The notes under the pieces were generated by a model. That model was not told the DNA's origin, searched no databases, and saw only the letters and a program-made list of their open reading frames with translations. A stretch of 64,000 nucleotides of DNA, from assembly GCA_004764695.1 (NCBI GenBank), contig SMSO01000031.1, forward strand, positions 2,403,048 to 2,467,047. Direction: 5' to 3'. Every line of letters begins with the position of its first letter. The stretch's first letter is position 1. Made by a program: the position numbers and the translations under genes. Source of the DNA: Schizochytrium sp. TIO01. Its lineage: Eukaryota; Sar; Bigyra; Thraustochytrida; Thraustochytriidae. This document shows, one piece after another, positions 51,900-63,949 of the stretch.

Positions 51900-52481
51900 T
51901 AAAGAACGTCCGTATTGTGTGTGAGTGTTCGTTGGCGTGCCTGGCGAAGCGATACCTCGAGGGCCCGAGAGCTTGGCCGGCGCAACGCTCGCTCTGCTGG
52001 ACAGGCTTTAGACTCGATATTCCGTCGCCCGATTACCAGCTTGGAAAGCACTCGGCCGATCTGAATGTACTCAGAGAGAGTTTGAAATCAACTTCAAGTT
52101 TGCAGGCACCCATGCACGAAAGGAGAACCGAGCGGCGTTTTTTCTTTTTTTGCGCCAGCGAGGTTAGCGACGCGCTGAGGTACTGGACTCGCCAAGACGA
52201 GTTAAGCTGCCTTTCAGGCGGCCCGAAGGAAGGAGGGCTGACTCGCTGGCGAGTTGAAACCATCAATTCGAGGCAATATCGTGGTTCTTTGACGAAGAAC
52301 AGCAAAGATAGGACTTGTAACAAGAATCCGAACTATGCGTGAGATCGATCTCCTCCTTTTACCCATTCTTACGAGTCAGACGGAAGTTCGGCACTCTCTT
52401 TCCAAAATCAAAAGGAAAAAAGAGAAGGAAAAAGAAAGATTATGGCCTACTACGTGATTTATTTTATCTTTAAACTTTTAG

Positions 52482-52525
52482 AAAGAAAGAAAGAAAGAAA
52501 GAAAGGAAGGAAGGAAGGAAGGAAA
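52482..52525. repeat. GAAA then GGAA tetramers
   Basis: Five to six GAAA units switch to four GGAA units in phase, directly after an AT-rich stretch. Confidence 0.9.
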
Positions 52526-54123
52526 AAGATCAATACAATTTGCGAGTTTCAATTACGGCTGGTGGTCCGCTTGTTAAGCAGGCTTCGGCGGCTGGCAGGG
52601 AGGATCCCGAGGCCAGGCAGGGTGTTCACGCACGGGTAAGCATTCGCATGTGCCTCGAGCTGCGGCGGGGGAAGCGCGGAGGCGCCTCGGCCTGGAGATA
52701 TCAGTCTGAGCAGACAGACAGCAAGCAGTAGACAGCGAAGAAGAGACTCAACTGCCTCGGTGGATTTTCCAAAACATGCGCGGACTTGGAACTTTCCCCT
52801 TTTGAGTTCCTTCGGAGTCACGCTCACGCCGGCTCTTGTTGGAAGCGCCTGCTTTTAAGTACCTTGATCTAGCTAGCTAACTAGCTGAGCTGTTAAGCCT
52901 TGAAAGCCACAGTGGGCTGGCAGAGAAGGTCGATCTCGAACAGGCTGAGGCCGCGACAGTGCGAGCAAGAGGAAGTGCTCAGCTGGCGAGGGCTGATGCA
53001 CCTCCAGAAGATGATCTTACGTCACTTTGCTTGGCTGCATTCATTCTTGAGTTTTTGCTTTGTTTTGTAATTCTATCTTTCTTTTATTAATATCTTTCTT
53101 CTGTTTTAAATAATACTAAAAGTTTATAATAATATAACTTAGTGGTCTTAATTAAAATCCGAACGATGCTATCTTTGAAAGTTCCAAGAGCCAAATGAAC
53201 CGAAAGCGCTAAAATTCGCAGATGATGGAGAAGAGAAAGAACTCAGAGGTGTATGACTGTCCTTGCAGCCGTTACAGCCACGACTCGACTTCCCTCGAAA
53301 GGATCCCTTCTTTACCCACGTGCACCTCAAGTTGACGAAAGAGCGGAGGAAATGGGAAACTTTTGGCTGGACTCCTTCTCTTTCGCCTGTAGGAACCTGT
53401 TGTCAGATATATAGTAGAAACTTTTAATTCAAAAAATAATTTAAAAAAAACTCTTGAGAAAGATCGCTTATATGTCGTAAGCAAAAGGTAATGCAATGCA
53501 CGTAAAACTCCTATCACAGTCGAAGGGACAAAGGCTCTGCGGTATATTGGTGCAATGGTGAACCAGATCCTTGATTGAGAAGATATATAGTACGTAATAT
53601 AGCAGGTGGGAAAGTATTTAGTCTTAGTGCTGCGCGAGTTCGTTCTATGAGAGTGCAGAAGGATTTCAAACTTTGCTGAAAGATTTAAGCGTTCTCTCTG
53701 TGCATAACCGCTGCTTGTTTGTCCATCAATCACCAGTCCCTCATAATGCTCATGGTCGCGTGACCACTTGATTGGAGTAGCAGCCAGAAAGCATTGCAAC
53801 GCCTTCGACAAAGACCAGCTAGTCATGAGTGCTGCCCAGCGCATACGAAGGAGATGAAGACGACATGAGGCGAGCCACGGGCTGAGTGAGACCTTGGCTT
53901 CTCTTTAGTCTGCTTTCTTAGCACAACCAACAACTTGGAGTGCCATGGTTTTGTTGAAACATGCAGACATGCCTGGATAGCTAGCGAGACAGCTAGCGAG
54001 TCAAAGGAACGATGGAGCGAAGGCAAACGTGAATGGTTAAAGTCTTACTTGCCGAGGAAAGGACCGACAAGGGCGAATGGAGGGATGCATCGAGCTATAT
54101 CCATGCACAAGAAGAAGAATACT

Positions 54124-54228
54124 GCCTGAAAGTAACGAGTACGATTCAAATCCCTTTTGGCTCTGAATTGAAGAAGATTGCCTGAAAGTAACGAGTACGA
54201 TTTAAATCCCTTTTGGCTCTGAATTGAA
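54124..54228. repeat. Near-perfect 49-bp direct duplication
   Basis: The segment at 54124-54173 recurs at 54180-54228 (offset 56 bp) with a single C/T difference, separated by a 6-bp spacer. The unit begins GCCTGAAAGTAACGAGTACG and is unique, not simple, sequence. It lies about 500 bp downstream of the BCCT 2 stop codon. Confidence 0.9.
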
Positions 54229-54716
54229 GGGCTTGAAGGTGAAAGAGGCCGATTAAGTCAGATACAGGCACTAAATCCATTTTTTCAGAGACAGCGATCC
54301 CTTAATCACTTTACCACGCGAGTGTTCTCTAGAAACTGATGCTCTTGCACAGCCAGGTAAAACCAAAACGATGTGACAAGCCCAAAGTCTTCAAGATAGA
54401 CAGTTATGAAATCGAGATGGTCTGGATTCTTTGACAAAGTAGGTGTCTGTCAAGAGCAGGAGCGACCAGGTATGATAGAAATGATCAAGAGAAAGGGAGT
54501 GAGTTCTAAGCAAAATGGAATATCGAACGTGATAAATGATTACAGTTTTCGTCCTATTCATTAACTCAGGATTACAATGTCAGCTTCTAGGCGGTGCATT
54601 CACTACAGGCGTGTAGCTCAAGTGTCGATCCGAGAGAGATCTCACAGATTCACAATATAGTTTTAGCAACCCATCGCAAGAAGTAGGGAGAGCAAGGTTG
54701 CATTGTGATGTCAAAT

Positions 54717-57224
54717 TTACACAGACGATGACGTCTTGGTGATCGAAGACTCAGAGCCCTCGCCACCACTTGTGGATTTTGCAGAAGATTCGTCCCCCTC
54801 GTAGTTCTCAGTTTGAATGACCATTTGGGCAAGAACCTGGTAATAGGCGAGGAGAGATGCGCCGATATCCTCGCCAAGGTTACCAAGAATGTTGTACTTG
54901 CTGCGGATTTGGGAGCGAAGGATTGCCAGCAGAAAGCCCTGGTTGAAAAAGCAGAGCCAGCCAAAAGCCTCAATGCCAGGTCGAGCCACAACAGAAGCAA
55001 AGAGTCCAATCCAGCCAAAGAAGAAGAGCTGCACAAATGCAGTAAATAGAATGTTAACCGGCATGTTCTTTTTCTTATGGAAGACACGGCTCATGACAAT
55101 GTAAGTAGACCAACCAGGGCACACGAAAGCACGAAGAGTTTCGAGGTGAGTCTGGGCATCGGGAACCTTGATAAAAGAGCGCTCTTCGTGTGTAAAAAGG
55201 CCACCGAATGACCAGAAGAGATCAAAGTAGTTGAGCACACCGCCACCAAAGTGCAATTTGAATGCATTGAGACTACGGTACTTCTCTGGCTCCTCATCCA
55301 TCTTGATGAAGCGGTAGAGACAGATACAAATAGAGCAGAGCAAAACGGTGAACGGGAGACCGGCAATAATAGCGGCTGCCTGAAGAGCACTGAGAGCATC
55401 GGATTTACCAGCAGAGAGAAGAGCAGTTGCCACAGCACCTTCGGTACAAGCCCAGAAGACGCGTTGGATCCAAAAGCCTTCCTCGTCACGTCCGTTGCTA
55501 GCCAAATGATCCACAACAAGCGAACCAGAATCGGCAGAAGTCACGAAGTAGATCGCGATTGCGGCAACAGCCAGCCATCCAAGAAAGTAGCCGTAATCGT
55601 AGTATTGCATGAGGACATTCCACCACGACATGGTGCTGATTGTAGTACAGACAGGAGAGATACCGGGGTAGTTGTTAACAAAGTCCCAGGTTGCGTTTGC
55701 ACCAGTCTTATCGATAAAAGTCACAGTGATAGGATCGGTAGGTGGGTTGTAGCACTCAGTCGAACCAGGCACAAGATACATGTCAGGGTCACCAAGGAAT
55801 GTACCGAGCTGGATAACTTCGAGAGCACGACGGTAAGCGCGGAGACCAGCACCACCAAAGACGGCAAACCAAAAGAAGGCATACACGAGAGGACCGGCTA
55901 GGGTGAAGTTGATTACTTCGCGGATGGTGCGGCCACGGGAAATGCGAGCGATGAAGAGACCAACAAAGGAAGCCCATGCAGTCCACCATGCCCAGTAGTA
56001 GATAGTCCATGAGTTCATCCAGTCTGCAGTGGCACCGAGCCCCTGGTACTGATCACCATCAATTCCACGTCCATTACCACGTGTAAGCTGGGCAAAAGCA
56101 TCAGTCGCAAAAAAGACCTGCACGATGTTGTATTGGAAGTAACTACCGATCGACTGCACAGCAACGTTGAGAAGGTACTTTGTATCATCAAGGAAGAGAA
56201 TGAGAAACCAAAGCGAGAAGCCGAGGATGATAGCAAGCATGGAGAGAATCTTGATACCAAGATCCAGGCCAGAGACCACGGACAATGTGGCCATTGCTGT
56301 CACAACCCAAATACAGATGATGCGAGCAGTGTTCTCTTGGTCACTGCCGGTCTCAAAGCTGAGGTCGGCAAGAACATTGACACCATCAATAAGCTGAATG
56401 GCACCAAGACCGAGCGATGTACAGACACCAGCAACAACAACTACAATGCTGAAGGCATCGACAGCATCTCCCCAGAAGCCCCAGGTGTATTTTCCAAGGA
56501 TAGGGTAGAAGCAAGAACGCATTGTAAGAGGCAGATTCTCACGGTACGCTGCAATAGCCGCGGTAACACCGACCAAAACATACCCAGTCCATGCACCCAA
56601 ACCCCAGTGAAAGAGAGTAAGGTTGATAGCGTGGCTATCGTATTCCGCATCAGAGTGGTAGCCAGTATCAAAGCGGTTACCGGAAAGGTGGTAGAGCGGC
56701 TCGCTAACACCATAGAAGAAGAGACCAACAGCAACACCAGCAGAGAAGATCATGGCAAAGTAAGAGCCAGCGTCATAAGCAGGCTTTTCGTGGGGAAGAC
56801 CAAGCTTCTGGTTGCCGTGGACAATGTAAACATAGGCCATAAAAAAGAACATAATTGGGGTGGTCACAATGTAGAACCAAGTAAAAATCCGTGTCACACC
56901 AAGCTGAGCACTAGTGAGGTTCTCGTAGGAGCCCTCGGGATCTACCATACACCAAATGGCAAGACCCCAAAGCACTGCGAAACCGAGGAAGAAAGTCACC
57001 GGGTTACAGCGCACTCCCTTTGTGAACGGGACGGGGAAGTGATACTCGCGCATGGGATAGAGAGGAGCTTCTTCATCCATTGCTCCAACCTCTGCTCCTT
57101 CACTATCACTGCCGATGCTGTGAGAGCAGGAGGCGTGAGGACCAATACCAATGGCATCGTTCGTTTCCTCTGCCTTTCTTTGCCTGTTGTATGTAACTAC
57201 ATCGTCTTCATCTTCGCGCAGCAT
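54717..57224 (-). CDS. BCCT-family (betaine/carnitine/choline) transporter 2
   Basis: The predicted protein has 835 residues from a clear ATG. It aligns by eye along its whole length with the carrier at 40459-42873. It has the same TM3 segment, FSAGVAVGLFFYGVSEPLYH, the same YWAWWTAWASFVGLFIARIS aromatic-box signature followed by RGRTIREVI, and the same inserted loop (GTFLGDPDMYLVPGSTECY). Differences are concentrated in the acidic N-terminal tail, which is about 27 residues longer (MLREDEDDVV...), and in the Ser/Thr-rich C-terminal tail (KSTSGGEGSESSITKTSSS). Both tails are probably cytoplasmic and could be regulatory. It likely imports a quaternary-ammonium or sulfonium osmolyte. The pair looks like a local duplication with later divergence in the tails. 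Confidence 0.92.
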   Translation of the reverse strand: MLREDEDDVVTYNRQRKAEETNDAIGIGPHASCSHSIGSDSEGAEVGAMDEEAPLYPMREYHFPVPFTKGVRCNPVTFFLGFAVLWGLAIWCMVDPEGSYENLTSAQLGVTRIFTWFYIVTTPIMFFFMAYVYIVHGNQKLGLPHEKPAYDAGSYFAMIFSAGVAVGLFFYGVSEPLYHLSGNRFDTGYHSDAEYDSHAINLTLFHWGLGAWTGYVLVGVTAAIAAYRENLPLTMRSCFYPILGKYTWGFWGDAVDAFSIVVVVAGVCTSLGLGAIQLIDGVNVLADLSFETGSDQENTARIICIWVVTAMATLSVVSGLDLGIKILSMLAIILGFSLWFLILFLDDTKYLLNVAVQSIGSYFQYNIVQVFFATDAFAQLTRGNGRGIDGDQYQGLGATADWMNSWTIYYWAWWTAWASFVGLFIARISRGRTIREVINFTLAGPLVYAFFWFAVFGGAGLRAYRRALEVIQLGTFLGDPDMYLVPGSTECYNPPTDPITVTFIDKTGANATWDFVNNYPGISPVCTTISTMSWWNVLMQYYDYGYFLGWLAVAAIAIYFVTSADSGSLVVDHLASNGRDEEGFWIQRVFWACTEGAVATALLSAGKSDALSALQAAAIIAGLPFTVLLCSICICLYRFIKMDEEPEKYRSLNAFKLHFGGGVLNYFDLFWSFGGLFTHEERSFIKVPDAQTHLETLRAFVCPGWSTYIVMSRVFHKKKNMPVNILFTAFVQLFFFGWIGLFASVVARPGIEAFGWLCFFNQGFLLAILRSQIRSKYNILGNLGEDIGASLLAYYQVLAQMVIQTENYEGDESSAKSTSGGEGSESSITKTSSSV

Positions 57225-57383
57225 TGTGTATACAGGGAAAGGAAAGGACTAGTTACTCAACGAAGCGAGATTTGTCCTTGTACAGTTTGTTGAGTTTGGG
57301 TTTTGGATTTGGATCAGTTTAGCTAAAGCTTCACACGACACACGTATGAGGGAAGACACACAAGATTTTTGGTTTCTCCCAAG

Positions 57384-57396
57384 TAATATATAGATA
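57384..57396 (-). promoter_or_regulatory. Possible TATA element of BCCT 2
   Basis: The minus strand reads TATCTATATATTA about 165 bp upstream of the BCCT 2 ATG. It shares the CTATATAT core with the element proposed for BCCT 1. Confidence 0.2.
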
Positions 57397-57836
57397 CGTG
57401 ATTTTAACTTCGATAAAAACGCTGACGAGCAGTAATAGCCGGTATGTACCTAGCTATGTCACTGTAGCAGTCCAGAAACACAATTGACTTGTGCTTCGTC
57501 GATATCTTTTGTCTTAGTGGACTTGCTGTGGTCGGGCGTTTGAGGTTTGCTTTCTTTTGGATGGCGATATATTATGCTTGCTTGTTCTTCGCTTCGTCTC
57601 GTATAGCAGAGTGCTATGTTAGCACCAGCGCCATTAAGAGTTCTATAAAGTTCTTCCTAGGAATCTCTTTGGAAGTGAGCGCTTCTTTCGGTCGCAGTGG
57701 TTCCTAGAAGAAGGAGGAATATGGCAGATCTTGCCGCAGCGTTTTCGGTTCTTCCTAGTTCAAATAATGAGGAGACCACTTACATACCTCCGCACTTACT
57801 TTTTTTCTTCTACTTTATGATTTTTTAATGATTTTT

Positions 57837-57872
57837 ATTTTAAATATTTATATATATATATATATTTAAAAT
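57837..57872. repeat. 36-bp AT-only near-palindrome
   Basis: ATTTTAAATATTT and AATATATTTAAAAT arms flank a TA run. The outer 11 bp on each side are perfectly complementary. It sits inside one of the AT-only islands and could extrude as a cruciform or act as an unwinding element. Confidence 0.85.
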
Positions 57873-60800
57873 ATTTTTAATTCTCGAAAACTCGCCCCCA
57901 CTCCCTGATATTGCCATGGAGGAACTAGAGCAACTATTTTGCTTGTTGCTGATTTCTTTCTCTACTTGTCATGTCGCTGGGTTCTGAGATAGGGTACATA
58001 TGTCTGTTGCTTGAGGCTTTCCCGTTCCGCGTTGGGCAAGAAAGTCTCCAATGACGGCCCTGTTCTGCGCTCGCCACTCCCTGTTGCGATGTTCAAGTGC
58101 CTATCACAGAACCCCGAAGGTCAGTGCACTTGTGGGAAGGAAGGAAGCAACCTTTGATCTTTTCTTCTTCGTTGCCGTGGCCTTCTTTTTATTACCACCT
58201 ATCAAAGACAGGAACGGCATCGGTACTTTAAACGAAATTGCATTTCGTCATAAACCCCCATCCATCATCGAACATTTTTGTTTTCATTTTGTTCAAGAGC
58301 AGAAAAGGATACCTCTTGTAAGAGTTACTTCTTTCTGTGAGGCGAATCGAGGCGAATGATGGGATAAACAGACCACTCCCAGGCTGGTACATCTGCTAAA
58401 AGCAATTGTTCTCAGCGCTTTCGCTTCTCGTCTCGTTTTTCAGCTGAAGGTCAGCACGGTTCGCCCTTGCGTCGATGCTGCGTACGCTGCCTTGTTTTGG
58501 TCATCATTCCTCCTCGTTCTGAGCCGAAAGGAAACGGAAAGCGCAGGAACACGCACGGCTGCTTGTTTTCCGGCCTGCTGCTCGTCCATTCCCTTTCGCC
58601 TCGTGCATCGCAGCAGCCGCCGTGACTCTTGCTCGCCGACTTGCAACGAAGCCTGGGAACCCTTGCCTTTTCAACATCTGCTTTGCAAGGATGCACTGCT
58701 GCAGACTTTTGCTTGCTCAGGAGTGCTGCTTTCTCGCCGGTTCCCGCATCGATCGCGGTGGCGATGCGTGCTTCAACTCCCCATCGGTTGGTTGCTTGCT
58801 TGCTCGTACTTCTCCTTCTCCCTGGCGCCGCGAAATACAGGACCGGAGCAGAGCGCGATGAAACACCCGCGGCTCAAGACGAAGCGGACTCTAGAGTTCC
58901 CCTATTCCTGCTGGCCTCAAAGCGCCGCAATTTTCAATCCTGCCATTCATTCCTCTTCTTCATGTATAATTTATTTCATTTATTTATTTTTAACATTAAA
59001 ATTTAATTTGTTTTAATATATAGATCAGAGAGTACGATCTGTACAATGGAAATACTTTTCAATGGAGAACTCGCTACATCACTCGTCATAATAATCCAGC
59101 ACCCAGCCACTTCCAAGTCTTCCTCGATTCACCTTCTCTCTCACCCGTTGGCTAATTAATCGATACTTTGTACTATCATACTCTATTACCTATCGTCGTA
59201 CATGGTAGACAGGTTTGGGTTAGTAAAACATATACAAATAAATTTATACATTACAAACTAAAAATTCCTGTTCCCACGAGCTAGGAAAACAGTTATGACT
59301 TTCAGTAGAAGGATAACAGCCTCGCAGTTCCTTTCCAATTCGCCTGCCTGGCCAAGGGCGAAGGCATAGTCACGCCTAGGACATTGGTAGTCTCAGCTTC
59401 CTCCTGCTTTCCTCAACCCATCAGAGAGAGACACGAGACTTCCCACGCGCTTCCATAACTCGTAGGCTTCCACAAGCATCCTTTCGCTACTCATTCAAGG
59501 TAGCAGGTACCTAGAGCATGCTAGTCCCTAGGTACTTGAAAGAACACGCTTCCTTTCCCAGTGAATTCTTTAAAACTACTAAAACTGGACTTTGCAATTT
59601 AAGCCCTCCGTAGTGCTTTTAGAGCTCGTGGCCTCTTCTTCTAGGCGCAATTGGCCTTCGCTTGAGAAACTCGAGAAACTTGCCGATGCTATCAATCGAT
59701 CTCTGTATCGTGGAGCCAAACAAACTGCTGACTGACAAGTGATATCTCAGCCAGCGAGAAGAGACTCAGAGCGCATGAGCAGCTGCGATTGACGATGCTG
59801 GCGCTGCTCGGAAAGGGCCGATGAACCTCAGAACGGGTCAGAAAGCGGGCTGAGCTCTGGCCGCACCACAGCCTTCCTTTCCATGCCAGCGAAGCCGCTC
59901 CGTCGATAGCGGAATGGCTTCTTTCAGGAGGACCAAGGAAGGTGAACGAGTGAGTTCGAAAGCGAAAACGAAAACGCGCAACAAATCTATGCACGTTCAA
60001 AGTTTTGCTCAGGTGTTCCTTCGACCAGCTCTGCCACTTTATCTTCGAGGCGACCTCGCTCGAGCGAGCTAGCGAGCTTGCCCGGCTCTAGATCGATCCA
60101 CCCTCCACGCGGGGGCTCGAGGAGGTCTGAAAGCCTTGGGCTTTGCCTGCGCTGTGCTTTCATCGTCGCTGTCAGCCATGGCGGTCGATGGCTTTGCAAA
60201 GAAAGCTTTTGAGGCGGCTGTTTCCCGCTTCGTTCATCTCATTCCACGCCGCGCGTTCGAGCTCAGTGGGCAAGAGAGGAAGGCGCCAGCTTTCTCAGCT
60301 CTTAGCGCCTCGTTTTTCAATCGCCAGCCCCTGTGTCCCCAGAGGGACTACTCCCCCTCCGCCCCTCAGGGAAGTTCCCCTCTGGGCCAGCTTTTTTATT
60401 TCGTCGCTCAGCCTCATTTCCTCACAACTACACTGAAAGCGTGAGTGCCAGTGGTGAATGACTGCCGAGATTCCCACGGCCTCCCGATTGGGTCAGGCGT
60501 TGTTGCCCTCTGTAGGAAAAGCTTGGAGGCCTGTTAAGAAGGCAGTATTCATACAAATAGCCAATCAATCAACCATTCGACTTACGCCCATATTGAGTCC
60601 ATCATTGGTGCCGGTGTGTAGTGGTTGCTCTTTTGTTTCGTTGGATAAGTTCATATAATCTAATCTCTGTGAGTGAATGTTCGGGAAATTATTATGTTAA
60701 CCTCGCGTTCATTTTTTATTTTTTTATTAATTTTGAAGGACAGTATGATAAATCAAAACAGTATAATTTTTTAAAAGATAAAATATGGAAGAAAACCCAT

Positions 60801-63541
60801 CCCTACCTTACCTAAGCGATATTTAAGTATGGGCTCTCTCCAAGCCTTCCCGATCGTGATTTAGATAAGGCCTAACTCTGGCCACACATCCTTTTGCCCC
60901 TTCTAGCTTCCACAATGGCTTGCAATAGCAAGCAACTATATTCGGCGCATAGGCCTATCATGGTGATGCTGCTATTTACCACTATTTATAATGATTTTAG
61001 AATTAAAACTTACTTTCCTTTCTTTAAAAAAATAAAAATAACAAATTAAAAGTTTTCCTGGCGCCTCCCTTTTTCTTGAGCTTGTTCTTAGTAGTGCCGA
61101 ATCCGCAGTGATAGCTTTTTGGAAGTGCACTCCTAACATGAGAAGCTTGTGGCGGTGAGACCATCTCGTAGCGAGCAATCCGTCAGAAGCTTAGTGGAGC
61201 AGCGCATTGGCACATAAGCTCGGTCATTGAGCGGCACGGTACAGAGGAAGCTGATCATGAGAGGGCTGTGACGTGACAGACATGCATTTAAGTCGGAGCG
61301 ACTAACAGCCACACAGAGAGAGGCCAGGCAAGCTGATAGATAAAGCAACAGCAACTCGTAGGAAGAAACAGAACGCGCAAAGTCTTTGCTCAAACGATCT
61401 GAACACCGAACTAAACTGATTTCCTCACATTGAAATTTGAGTTCCTCTTTTTTTTTTTCTTCTTTCTTTTTTTTTTCCCCTATTTTAAAAACGTTTTTCT
61501 TTTTATATGAGAATACCTTGACTATATATTATTATCATTAAATCATAATAATAATATCGTTTTATTTATTTTTAAATATATATATATAAGAAAAAAAGGT
61601 TAGTAGGCTCTGCGATCACATCCAAGAGCTTGTCTAACTATGATATGGAACGGTTGCTTGGCCTTGGGCCCTCAAGTTATGCTACTAGTTCCGACGCGGA
61701 TTCTCACGAGCAGCCAGGACCACTTGTAAACCGGCTTGCGTTTCACTTGTTTCTCACTAGAAAAGTCTCTTTTTAGTATTAGATTTCCTTAAATTTAGTA
61801 AATGTTGCCCCTCAACTTTTGACTTGTGATGGAAAATCTAAGTCTAACTCCAGCATCACAAAGACTCCAGGGTCGTTTAGAGAGATTGACCGCGCCCTTT
61901 GAGGAGCCTGGCCACCAGCCTTTCGACGAGTTGTCGCTCAGCCTCCGCAACTAAATAAGGCCCACAATGTAACTTTTATTGGGAAACTGTCTTTTTCCCT
62001 GTGTCACCTGAAAAACCAACGGTTTTGCTTGATTCAAATATTGCTTCAAATCGAACGTAGATTAAGCCCATTCTGCAAAGGCAACCCTTACATTTGACAA
62101 TACATAACTTCAAGAGACGACTGGTACAAGGCATGCGGTCTTTTTGCTTGAAGCGAGAACTTACCTAAACCCCCCTCTAGTTTCGCACGAACAGTGTCAT
62201 GATGAAAAAGCGCCTGGCGCTTCAAGGCTTTTTTCTTTTGACATAGCCAATTGCGGTCGGAAAACATCACCTTCAATAGAAGCAGTTGTGCAATTATGTA
62301 TAACGAATACAAACCGAGAAGTAGGGGGCTCGCAAATAGTCTCGAGGTGGATTAGCTCCCAGCTCACAACGCAAGCTCAACGATAGAGTACTCTGGCGTA
62401 AAATCACTTCATCTTAAGGCAGAATGTATCCCGGCTTTCGACAAAGCATGTGGCTTGAATTCAACACGCACTGACAAAAACCGTGTATGCATTCTCTCTG
62501 CTGAGGAACTAAACAAATGGGGCAGGGCCAGCTCGCAGAACTGTTGGCGATGCGTACGAGTTGGAGAAAGGGAAATGAGTGGCAGTTCAGAGATTTCATA
62601 AGATCTACGAGAGTCTCAGCTCAACCTTGCTCGAGAAGACATCGTCGTTCTTGGTTCTTGTGCATTCTTTTCCAAGAGCATAAATAGTTGAGACCTTGAG
62701 TAAATTCAGAGTGGGCCCGAAGACCGCAGTTTGGTCAGAAAGCGACATCTTCTGTGCGGTGGTGGGACCAGAATCGCCGACTCGGAGATGTCATACACCT
62801 CGCAACGAACAGTTTGAGAGATTAAAAACACGAATAAGATATCTCCTTCATCGTTCTTCAAGGCCAAAAGGTATGTTGTACTTCATTCCAGAGCACTTCA
62901 TCTACACTTTACAAATAACTACATAGTCAATTGTGCTTCTTTCAGTGGTCAAGATGCAGAGGTTTCCTCAGAAACGTCGTCCATATATTGTAAAATAGAT
63001 TGCCATCTAATTCCGGAGGGTGCTGGTCTGCCAACCCTGAGACGTCTTGATGATTTCAGCACGATGCAAAGATTTAATTAAAATAATTATAAAAAAACTT
63101 ATGAGATTTATACGAAGAGCTCTGCCTCGAACAAGGACACCATGTGACGTATCATCATTGAGCAGCCTAAAAGACTAAATCCCTGTCACCAAGAGATTAC
63201 AATCCCTGCTTCGAAGAGGTTTAGAAGCCGTCACCGGACTGCGAGCGTACTTTAGGTTGAGAGACGCTGAAGTCCCGTTCCGACTGGCTGTTTGGGCGCT
63301 TGCATATCTGCAGAGGGAACCAAACTTTTAAAGCAGAGCTGAGCTAGAATCCGGGCGCTGCTCTGGGTAGGGTTTTGCGTTGTTCTCTAATATTCGCCTA
63401 ATACTAGGCAGATCAAAAGACGCTTGCTAATGCGTTCAAAAGTGACATAGGCGAGTAAAATCATTGCTGGAAACCCAAGACCTATAGCGAAACGAAAGTG
63501 GGTGCTGCGTCAGCTGCTGCCGCGGGAGCACGCAGATCAAC

Positions 63542-63949
63542 ATGGACCTAGGAAGAAGAAGAATAAGTGATGGAAAGTCTCACAGGAAGCATGATCCTTT
63601 GTTAAGCAGCAAACAAAATGAAACAAAACAAACAACCTTTGAAAAAGTCCATTTCTTTATATTGATGGACTTTTTGAGAAACGAAAATGCCGGCGTGGCT
63701 GAATTCGTTACGCTTCCTGGCTTTATGATAAGCGTCAAAGGTGGAGGAGAAGAGGAGCCGCCGCATTCTCGTCAAAAATCGTCACCTTCAAGAGTTAGGA
63801 GATACAGCAAGAATCACACAGTTTTGGAGAGGCTTTTTCCAGAGTCACAAGTAAGACCGAAGAAGAGCCAACCCGAGGATCTGCATACAACGAACGAACT
63901 TCAGCAGATCGGGCTTAAAGCTCGCTTCCCGTCACTACAAGGCTACTAA
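63542..63949 (+). CDS. Orphan ORF near the window end, function unknown
   Basis: This 135-codon ORF starts at an ATG with A at -3 and G at +4. The protein is basic and polar. A moderately hydrophobic centre (FILMDFLRNENAGVAEFV, then TLPGFMISVKGGGEEEP) precedes a Ser/Arg/Lys-rich half. It has no signal peptide, clear membrane segment or recognised domain. It is free of simple repeats, unlike most chance ORFs in this window. It may be a lineage-specific protein, or one exon of a gene continuing past the window. Confidence 0.3.
   Translation: MDLGRRRISDGKSHRKHDPLLSSKQNETKQTTFEKVHFFILMDFLRNENAGVAEFVTLPGFMISVKGGGEEEPPHSRQKSSPSRVRRYSKNHTVLERLFPESQVRPKKSQPEDLHTTNELQQIGLKARFPSLQGY

Larger units (their letters stand above)
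42874..54716. other. 12 kb gene-free repeat block between the BCCT paralogues
   Basis: I found no gene here. The block holds the densest set of tandem repeats in the window (43761, 45332, 45641, 46498, 48908, 50166, 50224, 50644, 51541, 52482, 54124) and AT-only islands near 43620-43720, 44770-44825, 45540-45615, 46105-46190, 48080-48195, 50945-51055, 53050-53150 and 53415-53455. Longer open frames are translated repeats or begin at non-ATG codons. The block separates two genes that presumably arose by duplication. Confidence 0.6.
57225..63541. other. Gene-free block upstream of BCCT 2
   Basis: This 6.3 kb holds short repeats, pyrimidine-rich tracts and the densest run of AT-only islands (about 57800-57890, 58960-59025, 59225-59265, 60700-60790, 60980-61045, 61440-61600, 63075-63105). 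I found no supportable gene; open frames lack good ATG starts or family resemblance. Confidence 0.55.

Noticed and set aside
54600-54660. GTGTAGCTCAAG resembles a tRNA D-arm
   Set aside because: No matching acceptor stem or GGTTCGAATCC-type T-arm follows at the right distance.
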